Shown here: positions 11,128 through 22,274 of the stretch, in pieces
Layout: each line of letters opens with the position of its first letter
Numbering within the stretch: position 1 is the first letter of the stretch
NCBI RefSeq assembly: GCF_024323335.1
Contig: NC_066579.1
Span: forward strand, 355,143,400 to 355,207,399
DNA length: 64,000 nt
DNA from: Lathyrus oleraceus
Taxonomy: Eukaryota; Streptophyta; Magnoliopsida; Fabales; Fabaceae
Reading direction: 5' to 3'
The notes under the pieces: generated by a model
What the model was told of the DNA's origin: nothing
Databases searched by the model: none
Seen by the model: the letters and a program-made list of their open reading frames with translations, nothing else
Position numbers and translations under genes: made by a program

Positions 11128-13338
11128 TTATGCGAAGTATTTTTTGACTACATCTGAGTTAACAGGGGACGGGAAATCTTCACCATCCATAGTTGTAAGC
11201 ATCAAGGCTCCACCGGAGAAAACCTTCTTCACAACATATGGACCTTCATAATTAGGAGTCCACTTGCCCCTATTATCTGTACCGGGAGGAAGGATCCTCT
11301 TCAAAACTAGATCACCAGTCTGATAGCTTCGAGGACGCACTTTCTGATCAAAGGCTCTCTTCATCCTTCTCTGATACAACTGCCTATGGCACACAGCTGC
11401 TAGCCGTCTCTCTTCGATAAGGCTCAACTCGTTAAACCTTGTTCGAATCCACTCGGCTTCGTCAAGCTTAACATCTAACAAAACCCTCAGAGAAGGGATC
11501 TCCACTTCAACTGGTAGGACAACTTCCATACCATACACAAGGGAGTACGAGGTTGCCCCGGTCGACGTACGTACCGAAGTACGGTACCCATGCAAAGAGA
11601 AAGGCAGCATCTCATGCCAATCCTTGTACGTCACGACCATCTTCTGCACAATCTTCTTAATATTCTTGTTTGCCACCTCTACAGCACCATTCATCTTCGG
11701 TCTATAAGGAGAAGAATTGTGATGTTCAATTTTGAAATCTTTGCAAAGTTCTTTCATCATCTTGTTATTGAGATTCGAACCATTATCAGTGATGATTCTC
11801 TCAGGAACTCCATAACGACAGATGATTTCCTTCTTAATGAACCGGGCAACCACTTGTTTGGTAACATTAGCATAGGAAGCTGCTTCCACCCACTTGGTGA
11901 AGTAGTCAATCGCAACCAAGATGAAGCGATGTCCGTTCGAAGCAGTAGGCTCAATCTTCCCAATCATGTCAATGCCCCACATGGCGAACAGCCAAGGTGA
12001 ATTCATGACATTCAGAGGGCTTGGTGGTACATGCACCTTATCAGCATAGATTTGACACTTATGGCACTTCCGAGCATATTTGAAACAATCGGATTCCATA
12101 GTCATCCAGTAATAACCGGCTCTCAACAATTTCTTAGACATTGCATGACCACCAGCATGGGTACCAAACGAACCTTCATGCACTTCCTGCATCAACTTGT
12201 CTGCTTCGTGTCTATCCACGCATCTGAGCAGAACCATGTCGAAGTTCCTCTTGTACAACACATCATCCTGATTCAGATAAAAGCTTCCAGCTAGCCTTCT
12301 CAGGGTTTTCTTGTCATTCTTCGACGCACCTTCAGGATACTCCTGGCTCTTGAGAAAATTCTTGATGTCATAGTACCACGGCTTCTCATCAACAACAGAC
12401 TCGGCTGCAAACACATATGCAGGCCTCTCGAGTCGATTCATCGCAACATGTGGCACATGATTCCACCAATGAACTTTGATCATGGACGACAAAGTAGCCA
12501 AGGCATCAGCCATTTGATTCTCATCCCGGGGGACATGATACAACTTCACCTTCTTGAAGAACGTTAGTATTCTTCTGGTGTAATCTCTATAAGGAATCAA
12601 ATGCGGCTGGTTCGTATTCCAATCTCCATTGACCTGGTTGATCACTAGAGCAGAATCTCCATAAATGTCAAGCGTTTTGATCCTCAAATCGATGGCTTCT
12701 TCTATCCCCATGATACAAGCCTCATACTCAGCTTCGTTGTTGGTGACGTCGAAAGTCAATCTGGCAAAAAAAGGTATATGAGCCCCTTTAGGATTGATAA
12801 GCACTGCACCAACACCGTTACCATTCACATTCACAGCCCCATCAAACATCAACGTCCACTTGTCATCAGGATCCGGTCCTTCCTCGACAAGAGGCTCTTC
12901 GCAATCTTTCATCTTAAGATACATGATGTCTTCATCAGGGAATTCAAACATCATAGGTTGATAATCATCAATCGGCTGCTCGGCAAGGTAGTCTGACAGA
13001 ATACTACCCTTGATGGCCTTCTGCGACGTGTACTGGATATCATATTCTGTTAAAGTCATCTGCCAACGGGCAACACGTCCGGTGAGAGTCGGCTTCTCAA
13101 AGATGTATTTCACTGGATCCATCTTAGAAATCAACAAGGTAGTATGGTTCAACATATACTGCCTCAGTCGGCGAGCAGCCCAGGCCAAAGCACAACAAGT
13201 TTTCTCAAGCTGTGAATATTTGATTTCACAGTCGGTAAACTTTTTGCTAAGGTAGTATATGGCATGCTCTTTTCGACCAGACTCGTCATGCTGTCCCAAT
13301 ACACACCCCATCGAATTCTCAGTCACTAATAGGTACAT
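11128..13338 (-). CDS. Element C pol, 3' part: RNase H, second RNase H and integrase
   Basis: This 736-residue open frame holds the enzymes that remove template RNA and insert the cDNA in the nucleus. Residues 1-120 are the RT-linked RNase H end (QLEKTCCALAWA, IQYTSQKAIKGSILSDYLAEQ region). Residues 160-290 are a second RNase H with candidate catalytic residues D166, E204, D228 and D278, the extra archaeal-like RNase H known in Tat/Ogre elements. Integrase follows, with zinc-finger residues from H387, H394, C425 and C428 and the triad D457, D518 and E554, with exactly 35 residues between the last two. The C-terminus carries a GPYVV module and no chromodomain. The start is only the first Met after an upstream frameshift; in the intact element this is continuous with RT. 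No stop lies inside. Confidence 0.93.
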   Translation of the reverse strand: MYLLVTENSMGCVLGQHDESGRKEHAIYYLSKKFTDCEIKYSQLEKTCCALAWAARRLRQYMLNHTTLLISKMDPVKYIFEKPTLTGRVARWQMTLTEYDIQYTSQKAIKGSILSDYLAEQPIDDYQPMMFEFPDEDIMYLKMKDCEEPLVEEGPDPDDKWTLMFDGAVNVNGNGVGAVLINPKGAHIPFFARLTFDVTNNEAEYEACIMGIEEAIDLRIKTLDIYGDSALVINQVNGDWNTNQPHLIPYRDYTRRILTFFKKVKLYHVPRDENQMADALATLSSMIKVHWWNHVPHVAMNRLERPAYVFAAESVVDEKPWYYDIKNFLKSQEYPEGASKNDKKTLRRLAGSFYLNQDDVLYKRNFDMVLLRCVDRHEADKLMQEVHEGSFGTHAGGHAMSKKLLRAGYYWMTMESDCFKYARKCHKCQIYADKVHVPPSPLNVMNSPWLFAMWGIDMIGKIEPTASNGHRFILVAIDYFTKWVEAASYANVTKQVVARFIKKEIICRYGVPERIITDNGSNLNNKMMKELCKDFKIEHHNSSPYRPKMNGAVEVANKNIKKIVQKMVVTYKDWHEMLPFSLHGYRTSVRTSTGATSYSLVYGMEVVLPVEVEIPSLRVLLDVKLDEAEWIRTRFNELSLIEERRLAAVCHRQLYQRRMKRAFDQKVRPRSYQTGDLVLKRILPPGTDNRGKWTPNYEGPYVVKKVFSGGALMLTTMDGEDFPSPVNSDVVKKYFA

Positions 13339-14600
13339 TATCAGCGGTATCCCAGGAACTAGAGGTATAAGGATTGGAGGTTCTGTAAATATTCTTTTAT
13401 CTTGTCAAAAGCTTTCTGACAGTCATCATTCCACCTGATTGCTTGATTCTTTCTTAGCAATTTGAATATCGGTTCACACGTGGCAGTTAGGTGAGATACA
13501 AACCTTGCAATGTAGTTCAATCTCCCTAAAAACCCACAAACCTGTTTTCTGTTTTCGGTTCAGGCATTTCTCGAATAGCTTTGACTTTCGCTGGGTCAAC
13601 CTCAATCCCTTTCTCACTGACAATGAAGCCTAACAGCTTCCCGGATCTCACGCCAAACGTACACTTGTTCGGATTCAGCCTCAGTTTGAACTTTCTCAAT
13701 CTGTCAAACAACTTCTGCAAATTAACCAGGTGCTTCTCTTCTGTCTGCGACTTCGCAATCATATCATCCACGTACACTTCAATCTCTTTGTGCATCATGT
13801 CATGAAAGAGAGTCGTCATAGCCCTCTGATAGGTAGCACCGGCTATCTTCAGCCCGAATGGCATCACCTTATAGCAGAACGTGCCCCAAGTTGTAATGAA
13901 TGTCGTCTTTTCCATGTCTTCTGGCGCCATCTTAATCTGATTATAGCCCGAGAAACCATCCATGAAAGAGAAAACCGAGGATTGAGCCGTATTATCAACC
14001 AATACATCAATGTGAGGTAATGGGAAATCATCTTTCGGACTCGCTCTATTCAAATCCCGGTAATCGACACACATTCTGACTTTGCCATCCTTCTTCGGCA
14101 CGGGCACGATGTTGGCCACCCACGGGGGATAAGTGGTTACTGACAAGAAACCCGCATCGAACTGCTTCTGAACCTCTTCCTTGATCTTAACAGCCATATC
14201 AGGACTCGTTCTACGAAGCTTCTGCTTGACTGAAGGACAATCTTCTCTGAGAGGTAGTTTATGCACCACAATATCGGTATCCAACCCAGGCATATCTTGA
14301 TAAGACCAGGCGAATATCTCCACATACTCTCTCAGCATCTCAATCAACCTGCTCTTGACCTCGGTCTTCAAAGCAGCCCCGATCTTGATATCTCTTCTGG
14401 CGTCCTCAGTACCAAGATTAACAATCTCCAACTCCTCCTGATGAAGTTGGATGACCCTTTCCTCCTGCTTCAGCAATCTAACCAATTCTTTCGGGAGTTC
14501 ACAGTCTTCCTCACTCTCCTCTTCAGCTTGGTAGATGGGATTATTGAAATCATACTGAGCCATAACAGAACTGTTCATAGTGGATGCCATAAGATCACTT
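13339..14600 (-). pseudogene. Element C pol, 5' part: reverse transcriptase (spliced exon 2), frameshifted at its end
   Basis: The open frame at 14590-13526 encodes 354 residues. RT motifs are in order: VDYRDLNRASPKDDFPLP near 175-191, catalytic D211 in MDGFSGYNQ, PFGL near 244-247 and YVDD at 273-276. Exon 2 would begin at 14600, just after the intron acceptor, so the Met at 14590 need not be the true start. Two apparent single-base losses, near 13550 and near 13385, shift the thumb/connection part (13339-13525) into other frames before the RNase H frame resumes. The homologous part of B reads across the first of these sites in one frame. The enzyme core is intact but the polyprotein is broken here. 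Confidence 0.9.
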
Positions 14601-14847
14601 CTGCATGTTTAATGCTTTATTTTAGAAAAAGAGTTCATGAAAGTCACAAAAACAAAAACATTGCCATTTTTATTTTTATTTTGAAAAATGAAAACAAAAA
14701 TAGAAAGACAGGGATCACAAAATTGTTTGCAAAACGTCCTTTATTAATGATAATCATTGAAAACATGCTGAGGCCCTACAATGAACCACTACGTCTTGGG
14801 CAGAACGTAGGGCTTTGTGCAGAATGAAAAAAACAAAAGAAAATTAC
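14601..14847 (-). other. Spliced intron of element C between protease and RT (247 nt)
   Basis: On the minus strand the donor is GTAATT at 14847, overlapping the protease stop codon, and the acceptor is ACATGCAG ending at 14601. The interior is T-rich with many stops. The two bases left by the upstream exon plus the first base of the downstream exon make one codon, so removal joins protease and RT in frame (phase 2). B has the same arrangement (31286-31541, 256 nt). An intron at this position is known from Ogre elements; the exact sites here are inferred from sequence. Confidence 0.82.
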
Positions 14848-16991
14848 TCTGTTTGAAGAGTAACTTGGACCACATCTTCTGCTGTCCAGTTGTTGATCAT
14901 CTCCCCTAGTGCACACAGGCGAACCCAGTTGTCGAGATCACAATCACTGTCACCATCTTCACTGCCGACCGCAAAGACGTCACCGTGATTCATCAGCCCA
15001 GCGCTGGTAAAGGTACTTGGACCTGCTTGTACACCCTGCTCTGCTTGCAAAGGTTGATAGCCAATACCGAACTTATCCTCCTTGATAGGCAAATCCACCA
15101 TCTTGCCCCAGCCTTCAGCTTTGCCAGAGTCAACAACCTCCTTAACCTGCTTATACGACGCAATTGAAGCACCCGGCTTTCTCTGATCAGCGAACGCCAC
15201 CCTCTCGAGAGCAACAGCCTCAAATGCCTGGCATAAGGTTTCGTGGATCTCACCATCCACCTCTACATATTTGAAAGAGGATAGGTGACTCGCCAGAATA
15301 TCTTCTTCGCCGCACACGGTCACAATCTGACCGTTCCAGACATACTTGAGCTTTTGGTGGAGAGTTGACGAAACCGCCCCTGCTGCGTGAATCCACGGAC
15401 GCCCCAACAAACAACTGTACGCGGGCTGAATGTCCATAACATAGAAGATGATATCGAACACCTCCGGACCTATCTTCACCGGCAAGGTGACTTCCCCAAA
15501 AACAGAACGTTTGGATCCGTCAAATGCACGAACAATCAGGTCACTCGGAGTGAGCACAACCCCTTCAACAGCTATCTTCTTCAGAATCTGCTTAGGTAGC
15601 ACATTCAGCGACGAGCCAGTGTCTACCAACACGTGAGACAAAACAGCACCCTTGCACTCCATGGTGATATACAAGGCCTTATTATGATTACGACCCTCAG
15701 CCGTCAAGTCCAGGTCAGTGAACCCCAAACCATTCCTGGTGCTCACGTTGGCAATCACTCCCTCCAGTTGGTTGACAGAAATCTCCTGAGGCACGTAAGC
15801 CATATTCAGCATCTTCAACAAGGCGTTACGATGTGCCTCAGAGCACAGAAGCAAAGAGAGGATTGAAATCTTGGACGGAGTCTGATTCAGTTGGTCTACA
15901 ATCTTGTAGTCACTCTTCTTGATTATTTTCATGAACTCCTCCACGTCTTTCTCAAATGAACCCTCAGGCACCTCCTTCTGAGCCGGCTCTTCATCAACCA
16001 CTACCTGTTTGCCCTTAGCCTTGGCGAGTGCCTCGGCATTGTTGTCTCTTAACGGTTGTGGAGCAAACAAACGCCCACTGCGAGTAAACCCTCCTGGTCC
16101 ACCAACATTGTCCACAACGGGACTCATAACCACAGGAGTTTTACTAGGCACACTGATTGTCACAGGAGACTGATTAACTGGTCGGGTCTGATTCTCAGCC
16201 CTTCGGTTGCTGCGATAAGCATTGTCGTATTCCCACGGCACAACCCTGCTATCAACGGCCCTTCTGACCGGCGCAACAATGGTAGTCGGATTACTGGCGG
16301 TTACTGGTGCAGAGATGGTAACAGGCGTACCACTAGTTGCAGATGCATCAACAGCGCTCTGACCACGTCCTTCAGACGGTTTGAAGTAAATAGTGACAGT
16401 TGACACTGACCCACGATCTCTATCAGCCCGGACAAACTGAACACAGCCCTCGTCAATCAAACTCTGAATACCAGCCCACAACTGCACACAACCGTTCTCA
16501 GAATCAGCACAATCAACACAACTCTGATCACAGCCCGGGTAAACACCTCCATCCAACAAACGGCCCTTTACAACCAGCAAAGAAGTCTGAACATCTTCAA
16601 TACTGACCACAAGATCTCCAGCTTCTGCCCCTTCGATACTATTCACTCGGTGCGTACCATGCGGCGGCATAGGGTTATTTACAACATTCGGCACAGGAGC
16701 AAAATTGATAGTTTTAGCGTCAATTAAGTCCTGGACTTTATGATGAAAAGCCCTGCAGTTCTCAATGTGGTGTCCCGGCGCACCAGAATGAAAGTCACAA
16801 CGTACGTTGGCATCATACCCAGGTGGTATTTTTGTCAACGACGCCATTGTCCTCAATTCAACAAACCCTAGTCTGAGCAACTCAGGCAGTAACTCAACAT
16901 AGGTCATTGGCAGTGGATCAAAACATCGATCAGGCATCCTCTGCCTTGGCTGATACGGACGTTGCTGTTGTTGTTGTTGTTGTTGTGGCAT
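14848..16991 (-). CDS. Element C gag C-terminal zinc motif and aspartic protease
   Basis: This frame encodes 715 residues after a Gln-rich start. A CX2H...H...C motif lies at about 65-79 (CDFHSGAPGHHIENC), the nucleic-acid-binding finger. The aspartic protease active site DTGSS is at 457-461, followed by VRAFDGSKR and the second conserved region LLGRPWIH, a normal retropepsin plan. Protease cleaves the Gag-Pol polyprotein in the particle. The frame is continuous with the gag region upstream; only a TAA at 16992-16994 separates them, so the Met at 16991 is probably not a natural start. The stop at 14844-14846 lies inside the intron donor, so unspliced RNA ends here and spliced RNA reads on into RT. 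Confidence 0.9.
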
Positions 16992-18236
16992 TTATTGTTG
17001 AACTCTCTGTTGTTGCGGTTGTTGACGTTGTTGGGGCGCTGGAATTGTGACAGCAGCAACCTGACGATATTGATTTCTGTTCGGATTTCTGCGGTGTTGA
17101 ACCGCATTAGTTTCACCCTCTCTCCGACGAGGTGCCCCAGCAAAAGGTTTCTTAGAAGACGAGGACCCCACATCTTGAATTTTACCAGCTTTAATCAAAC
17201 TTTCTATCCTCTCACCGCAAATCACTACATCTGAAAAGCTACCGAATGGGCAGCTCTCCATCCGGTCCATGAAGACACCTTGTAGAGTACCGATGAACAT
17301 ATCAGTAAGTTCCCTCTCCAGCATAGGGGGTTGTACTCTAGCAGCCAGTTCACGCCACCTCTGGGCGTACTCCTTGAAGCTCTCTCCGGATTTCTGACAA
17401 AGACTCTGCAGCTGAGTCCGGCTCGGCGCCATGTCCATATTATGTTTATATTGCCTCAAGAAGGCCTCACCCAGATCCCTCCATCAGCGGATAGAATCTC
17501 TCTTCAGTTCCATGTACCAATCCAAGGAAGCCCCAGATAAGCTATCCTGGAAGAAGTACATCCACATTTTCTCATCATCGATGTAAGCGGAGATCTTCCG
17601 ATAATAAGCTTGCACATGGGTGCGAGGGCAAGAAGTACCATTGTATTTATCGAATGAGGGCGCTTTGAATTTGTAAGGAATCCTCAACCCTTCTACTAGA
17701 CCCATGTTGGTCACGTCGAAACCCAAGGAATTCTGACATTCCATGGCTCTAATTTTCTCAGCAAGGGCATCAACTTTATGGTCCCTCTCTTCAACCCTTC
17801 CAACAACCTCATCATCTTCACTCAGCAGTGTGAACATGTCCTCTTGTCTATCAACAATCGGAGCAGGATGACGAACTGGAGCCCGGGTAGCTCTAGCATT
17901 GACAGTCTCTGCAGCAAGAGGTTGTCCGTTGATTCTGATCCCCCTTAACTCATCACCCACAGCATAGTCGTTGGCGGGAGGAGCTGCATTAACATTCTCA
18001 TGAATAGGTACGCCCACTGGCGAAGCTCGGTTGGACTGCGGAACCACGGTCTCTTGTCTCTGAACCAAGGCTCGAAGTTCTTCTTGACCTTGCGCAACCC
18101 CTTGCATCATCGTCATAAACTGGGCCATGTTTTCCCTCATCTCAGCCAACTCCGTCTGAACTTGATCCATACTTCTCTGTTGATTGAGTCTGGTTGAATA
18201 ACGATGCGGTCTCTGATCAGCTATCCTGCCTGACAC
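16992..18236 (-). pseudogene. Element C Gag, with an in-frame stop
   Basis: The Gag capsid precursor starts at 18236 (MSGRIADQRPHRYSTRL). A coiled-coil-like segment (about residues 22-60) is followed by the plant gypsy Gag region with FQDSLSGASLDWY, then FKEYAQRWRELAARVQPP. A TGA at 17484-17486 interrupts the frame and a TAA at 16992-16994 ends it; both lie in one frame that continues into protease. The TAA falls in a glutamine tract, where a one-base change from CAA is the simplest explanation. The homologous B Gag has a stop close to the TGA position, but not at the same codon. The region just before protease encodes a Gln/Pro run that is a CAA/CAG microsatellite (about 16966-17035). Confidence 0.9.
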
Positions 18237-19226
18237 AGGAACCAGAGTGAGAAGTCTCGATCAAGAACAACTGTAATGCAAAAATGATATATGTATGATG
18301 CGTGTGATGCTTATGCAGGTTAACTTTTTTCATGCATTATTATATATTTTTTTTGAAAATAAACATGCTATGATGCAAATGATGGAGCCATGACTGGTCG
18401 GCTGAGTATCTCGGACCACAGGATCAAAGCTTCGGCTTGAACTCGGAACCACAAATTCATCTGAAACCCAGAGTCATCTGAACCCATACTTCTGAACCAA
18501 GTCAACATCTGAGCAAGAAACCTCAAATTCAGCCCAGGGATCTGAAATAAACGGAACCCTCTGATCAATACCAGGGTCAAACCTCCGACGTCCAGACATA
18601 AAGATCCATAGATCCGGCTTAAGGTCACCAGCACAGCATCACTGGCAGAAACCTGTACTTGCAAGAATCAAACCCTCCTCTCACAGGTGAATTCTAACAA
18701 GGTCACCCTAAGGCGGACAATAGTCTCGACAATCGGGCAAAGATACTCAACGGGTTTGCCCTTTCGGGTGTGCCGTTGTAGCTCTCTTAAGATCGTCTAA
18801 ACCAAAGATCCGGGAAAGAACGGTCACTGAAGTCAATAGCTCAGATGAGATAACCCAACCTGAGTGGAATAACTCCAAACGGAAGGACTCTCTCAAATGA
18901 ACCTCGTCCGGCTGTGGTGACACGTCTCCTCATCATGTCGTACAACATGTGAAGAAACATGAGACCACGCTAATCCTAGGTGTATACTCAGGCCTGGGTA
19001 TTGGGCCTCACTCAGAACAGCCCCCCCCCCCCCAATCAGAGGAACCAACCTGTACAGAATCCAACATGATGACAGTATGATGCATGCGAACAGATATGCA
19101 CATATATACAACATAATAATCATAAATGCAATAAATGAAACAGCAAAAGCAACCAAACCCTATCCTAGAGAGCGCTAGGACTGACTCGCTTAGGGAAGAT
19201 GGACCAGCAAGAGGTCAACTTCTCTT
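18237..19226 (-). other. 5' leader of element C
   Basis: About 1 kb lies between primer site and gag, with no ORF1. It holds one stem-loop with a CCCGAAAGGG core (18748-18778), a run of 13 C (19021-19033, G in element sense), and no ORF with a recognisable domain. Confidence 0.7.
18748..18778 (-). ncRNA. Stem-loop with GNRA-type core in the 5' leader of element C
   Basis: In element sense CAACGG pairs with CCGTTG around an inner CCC-GAAA-GGG hairpin, with four or five unpaired bases on each side. The inner core equals that of the stem-loops after the pol stop (10932-10941), so one structural unit appears at both ends of the internal region. Confidence 0.45.
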
Positions 19227-19246
19227 TATCCCCAGCAGAGTCGCCA
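19227..19246 (-). other. Element C tRNA primer-binding site
   Basis: On the minus strand this reads TGGCGACTCTGCTGGGGATA, two bases inside the 5' LTR end. This is the site that starts minus-strand DNA synthesis. Ogre elements are reported to use tRNA-Arg; I recall the family assignment and did not align a tRNA here. Confidence 0.9.
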
Positions 19247-19739
19247 GCTGTCGCATTGCGCGAAAAACCGGCGAGAAAACAAAACAACAGAGCCGCCACC
19301 GTGCGTTATTTATCCCAAAAGAGGGCAAGGAAACGCTCGAAGTAAACCTGGAAAAGACATGGTCTCGCGACCAAAGAGAGATGAGATCGGGAGTCGGTTA
19401 TGCGAAGGGAAGGTATTAGCACCCCTACGCATCCGTCGTACTCGACGGGATCCACGCACAAAAGGAAGGATAAAGGTTGCTAAACACTGCTCAAACATCA
19501 CACACTGGCTGAAAGAGACACAGGAAAACAAAAGAAACTAACTCGGCAGGATATCGCATCCTGGGCCTACGTAGTCTGTCAGGCACAGACATCAGAGTCG
19601 ACGTAGTTCAGGACTAGGGGAAATGTGCTCGCTAGGATGTCGCATTCTATGCATACGTATCTTCTCGGACTAAAGAAGAATCAGAGCACTCGTAGCTCAG
19701 CTAACACACGCCAAACAAAACCACACACAGGAAACCGAC

Positions 19740-19937
19740 TGCCAATCGCTGGACTTACGTCAGACTCCACACAAACAGGCAAACATGGAAACCGAATGCC
19801 AATCGCTGGACTTACATCAGACTCCGAACCAAACAAACACACACTGAAAACCAAATGCCAATCGCTGGACTTACATTGGACTCCAAGCACACAACAATAG
19901 GATACGGAATGCCAATCGCTGGGCTTACATCCAACTC
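19740..19937. repeat. Four-copy short repeat inside the C 5' LTR
   Basis: This is the second copy of the array at 5403-5602, with units near 19740, 19798, 19857 and 19910. Confidence 0.85.
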
Positions 19938-21251
19938 CTAACACACACAAGGGACAAAAACAAAAAGGGCGCCCGGAGAGATCAGCTCATCTCCTGCCTA
20001 CGTACCTCATCTGGTATGAGGATCAGGGCTACGTAGTTCCCCTACGCAGGGACAAAGCACTAGCCTAACCAGATACAAAGGGAGACACAAACTACTAGGG
20101 AGACTACGACTCGAGCCTAGAAGTTGTCATGCATACGATCCCTAAGTTAAGGTTGCTATCTAACTTGCACAGGGAGCAAGCTATCCTAAACAGCACAGGC
20201 AAAGCAATCATCACACAAATAGAACACACTATATACAAACAAAGTGGGCTCACAGAAGGTTAGGCCGTGAAACACAAGCCAACTGGAATCGGGTGAAGTT
20301 AGCTCTTAACCCTAACATTGAGAGTTAGGGTGAAGCAGATGAAATGGGAAGTGAGAGGTGTGCCTCACAGCTCTTATCCCTAGCCTGGGAGAGCTTGACT
20401 CAAATAGAAGGTGTGGGAGTTCAGAAAGCAGGAACTCTTCTATCCACATGACTGACTCAACAAGGATCTTGGGTTAATATCCACAATGCATCAACATGTA
20501 ATGTGAGCAAAGGGATGATACACTGACTAGCAGGAGATGGACTACACATCTCTTTTATCTGCCAATTGCCTTATCAAAGGACTTTTCCTACTTGGCACAA
20601 AAATAAACAAACACAAGCATTACCTCTTAAGGAGGACTTCAGACAGGTGCCTGCCCAAGTAATAGGACAGGTCTTCCAGACTACATGAAGTCAGAGACAT
20701 TATACCTCAATGCTTATGCAATCAAGCAAAGCAAAAGCAAGTTCACAATGAACTCAAGCAACTAAAGTACCTGAAAACAATCCAACTCAGTCAGTACACA
20801 ACTCAAAAAAGTCAAACAGACAGTTATTAGTCAACAATCCACAAACAATGCACCAATGTGCAAGGCACAAGCTCAACTCAAATGAGCTAAAAGCCACCTT
20901 GTTGGAGAAACAGAAGTGGAATTGGTTGATTCAGGTCCTGGAAAGCAGAAACAGATGATCTCCAATGCTTAAATGGATGAGTGGATGAAGAACAATAGCT
21001 TAATCTTGCTCGATCTGTCCAGAAATTCCAACTGCCATTGATGGATGTAAGCTTCAATAGTGCTCAAATCTACATGAAATCCTTCGAATCCTGCTTCAGT
21101 CCATCTCAATTATGCTTGTGGATGATGATTCAATCAAGGAAATAGCAATGTGTATGAAAAAAATTGAAGAAAAGTTGAGAGAAAAATTTGTGAAGATTGG
21201 ATCTAGATCTGAATTCTGGTGTTGTTAATCCAATTTATGTTATGATTATGC

Positions 21252-21260
21252 TATATATAT
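21252..21260 (-). promoter_or_regulatory. Possible TATA box of element C
   Basis: ATATATATAG on the minus strand is the clearest TATA-like stretch in the 5' LTR. The other LTR has an equivalent near 6917-6926. The position relative to a transcription start is unknown. Confidence 0.35.
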
Positions 21261-22269
21261 GATGTGCTAATGAAACTCTTAATCACAATTAAGCCAATGC
21301 AAGTGGATTAAGTGAAAGCCAAGTGTAATGCCAAATTTACAAATGCACCCTTATGTATGTAATGCAATGCTACAGTACACGAAATTATGTGGAAATTCAC
21401 TTAAAATGCTATGTAGAAGCCAAATGCAATGCTAGGAAGTGAAAACAATGCACAATTTTTGAATTTGGAATTTCCCTCCAAAATTCAAATGAAAAGTCAA
21501 ATATTTTTGCAATGCAAATGCATGGTTTATGATGCATGTATTGGATAGTGCATGTCAAGACATGAATGTACAAAAAAGAATCACTCCAATTGGCCTTATG
21601 GTTTGAAAGTTATGCATGCTTGAAGTTCAAATTAACTTGGCAATGATTTATCCATATATTTTCAACCATACATGAGAAATTCATGTTCTTGGACTTTTTG
21701 GAAAGGTGAGAGCAATATCTTCAACTTTTATGTTGGACAAAATTTCATTTTAAGCTTGCTTGATGATGTAATCTTGAGGAGAAAACCTTTCCATTTTTGG
21801 CAATTTCAAATTACAGGTCACTTATTATTTTTGGAAACTTTTCATCTGACCTCAAATTCTTCAATGTTGATGTTTGAAATGTCAAATGAGACTTGTATGG
21901 ACATGAATGAGGCCTCTCTAACCATCTCCCACCTTCAAATCCATGATTGAATGCACAGTTGACTTTGGTTGACTTTCTAGGGTTTCAGATTAATTGCATC
22001 TTGACTGATGATCTCTGAACATCCAACCTTTGGCCAAACCACTTCAAAATGATCCTTAGGTCTCATGGACTCATTGAACCAACCCTAGGGCTTTGCTTCA
22101 ATAGGAAATGCCCTTGCTTGCTTGCACAACTGGATCTCCTGACCAGTCTTGACTGATGACTTGCACTAGGCAATGGACAATGCAATGCTATGCAGTGGAC
22201 AATGCAATGCTAATGACCTAAAATGAAAATGAATGTACAAAATGGTGGGTGCAGATTTGAGGTGCTACA

Positions 22270-22274
22270 AGGTG
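22270..22274. repeat. Target-site duplication of element C, right copy (AGGTG)
   Basis: Identical to 4908-4912, and directly follows the GCTACA terminus of C. Confidence 0.97.

Larger units (their letters stand above)
4913..22269 (-). mobile_element. Element C: complete Ogre/Tat-type Ty3/gypsy element (17,357 bp), minus strand
   Basis: Two 3021-bp LTRs (4913-7933 and 19249-22269) flank, on the minus strand, a primer site, 5' UTR, gag, protease, intron, RT, RNase H, integrase, 3' UTR and polypurine tract. It is flanked by the perfect TSD AGGTG. The LTRs differ at about 64 sites by eye count (about 2.1 percent). With a grass-derived rate of 1.3e-8 per site per year this would be very roughly 0.8 million years. 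Unlike B it has no ORF1 between primer site and gag, only about 1 kb of leader. Lesions are two in-frame stops in gag-pro and two single-base frameshifts between RT and RNase H, so this copy is probably not autonomous. Confidence 0.96.
19249..22269 (-). repeat. Element C 5' LTR
   Basis: This 3021-bp partner of 4913-7933 adjoins the primer site at its lower-coordinate end and TSD AGGTG at its upper end. It carries the four-unit repeat (19740-19937) and the telomere-like hairpin (20309-20331). It should hold the promoter of C. Confidence 0.97.

Noticed and set aside
11590..12000. 136-codon plus-strand ORF opposite integrase, and similar ORFs opposite pol
   Set aside because: They are shadows of the minus-strand pol frame; the minus-strand reading has the catalytic motifs.
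11128..18236. Endogenous pararetrovirus
   Set aside because: Integrase, LTRs, TSD and primer site are present and there is no movement protein; this is an LTR retrotransposon.
19227..19246. tRNA gene or fragment
   Set aside because: Only the 3'-end complement of a tRNA is present, in the correct place for a primer site; no cloverleaf can be drawn around it. I also saw no rRNA or complete tRNA elsewhere in the window.
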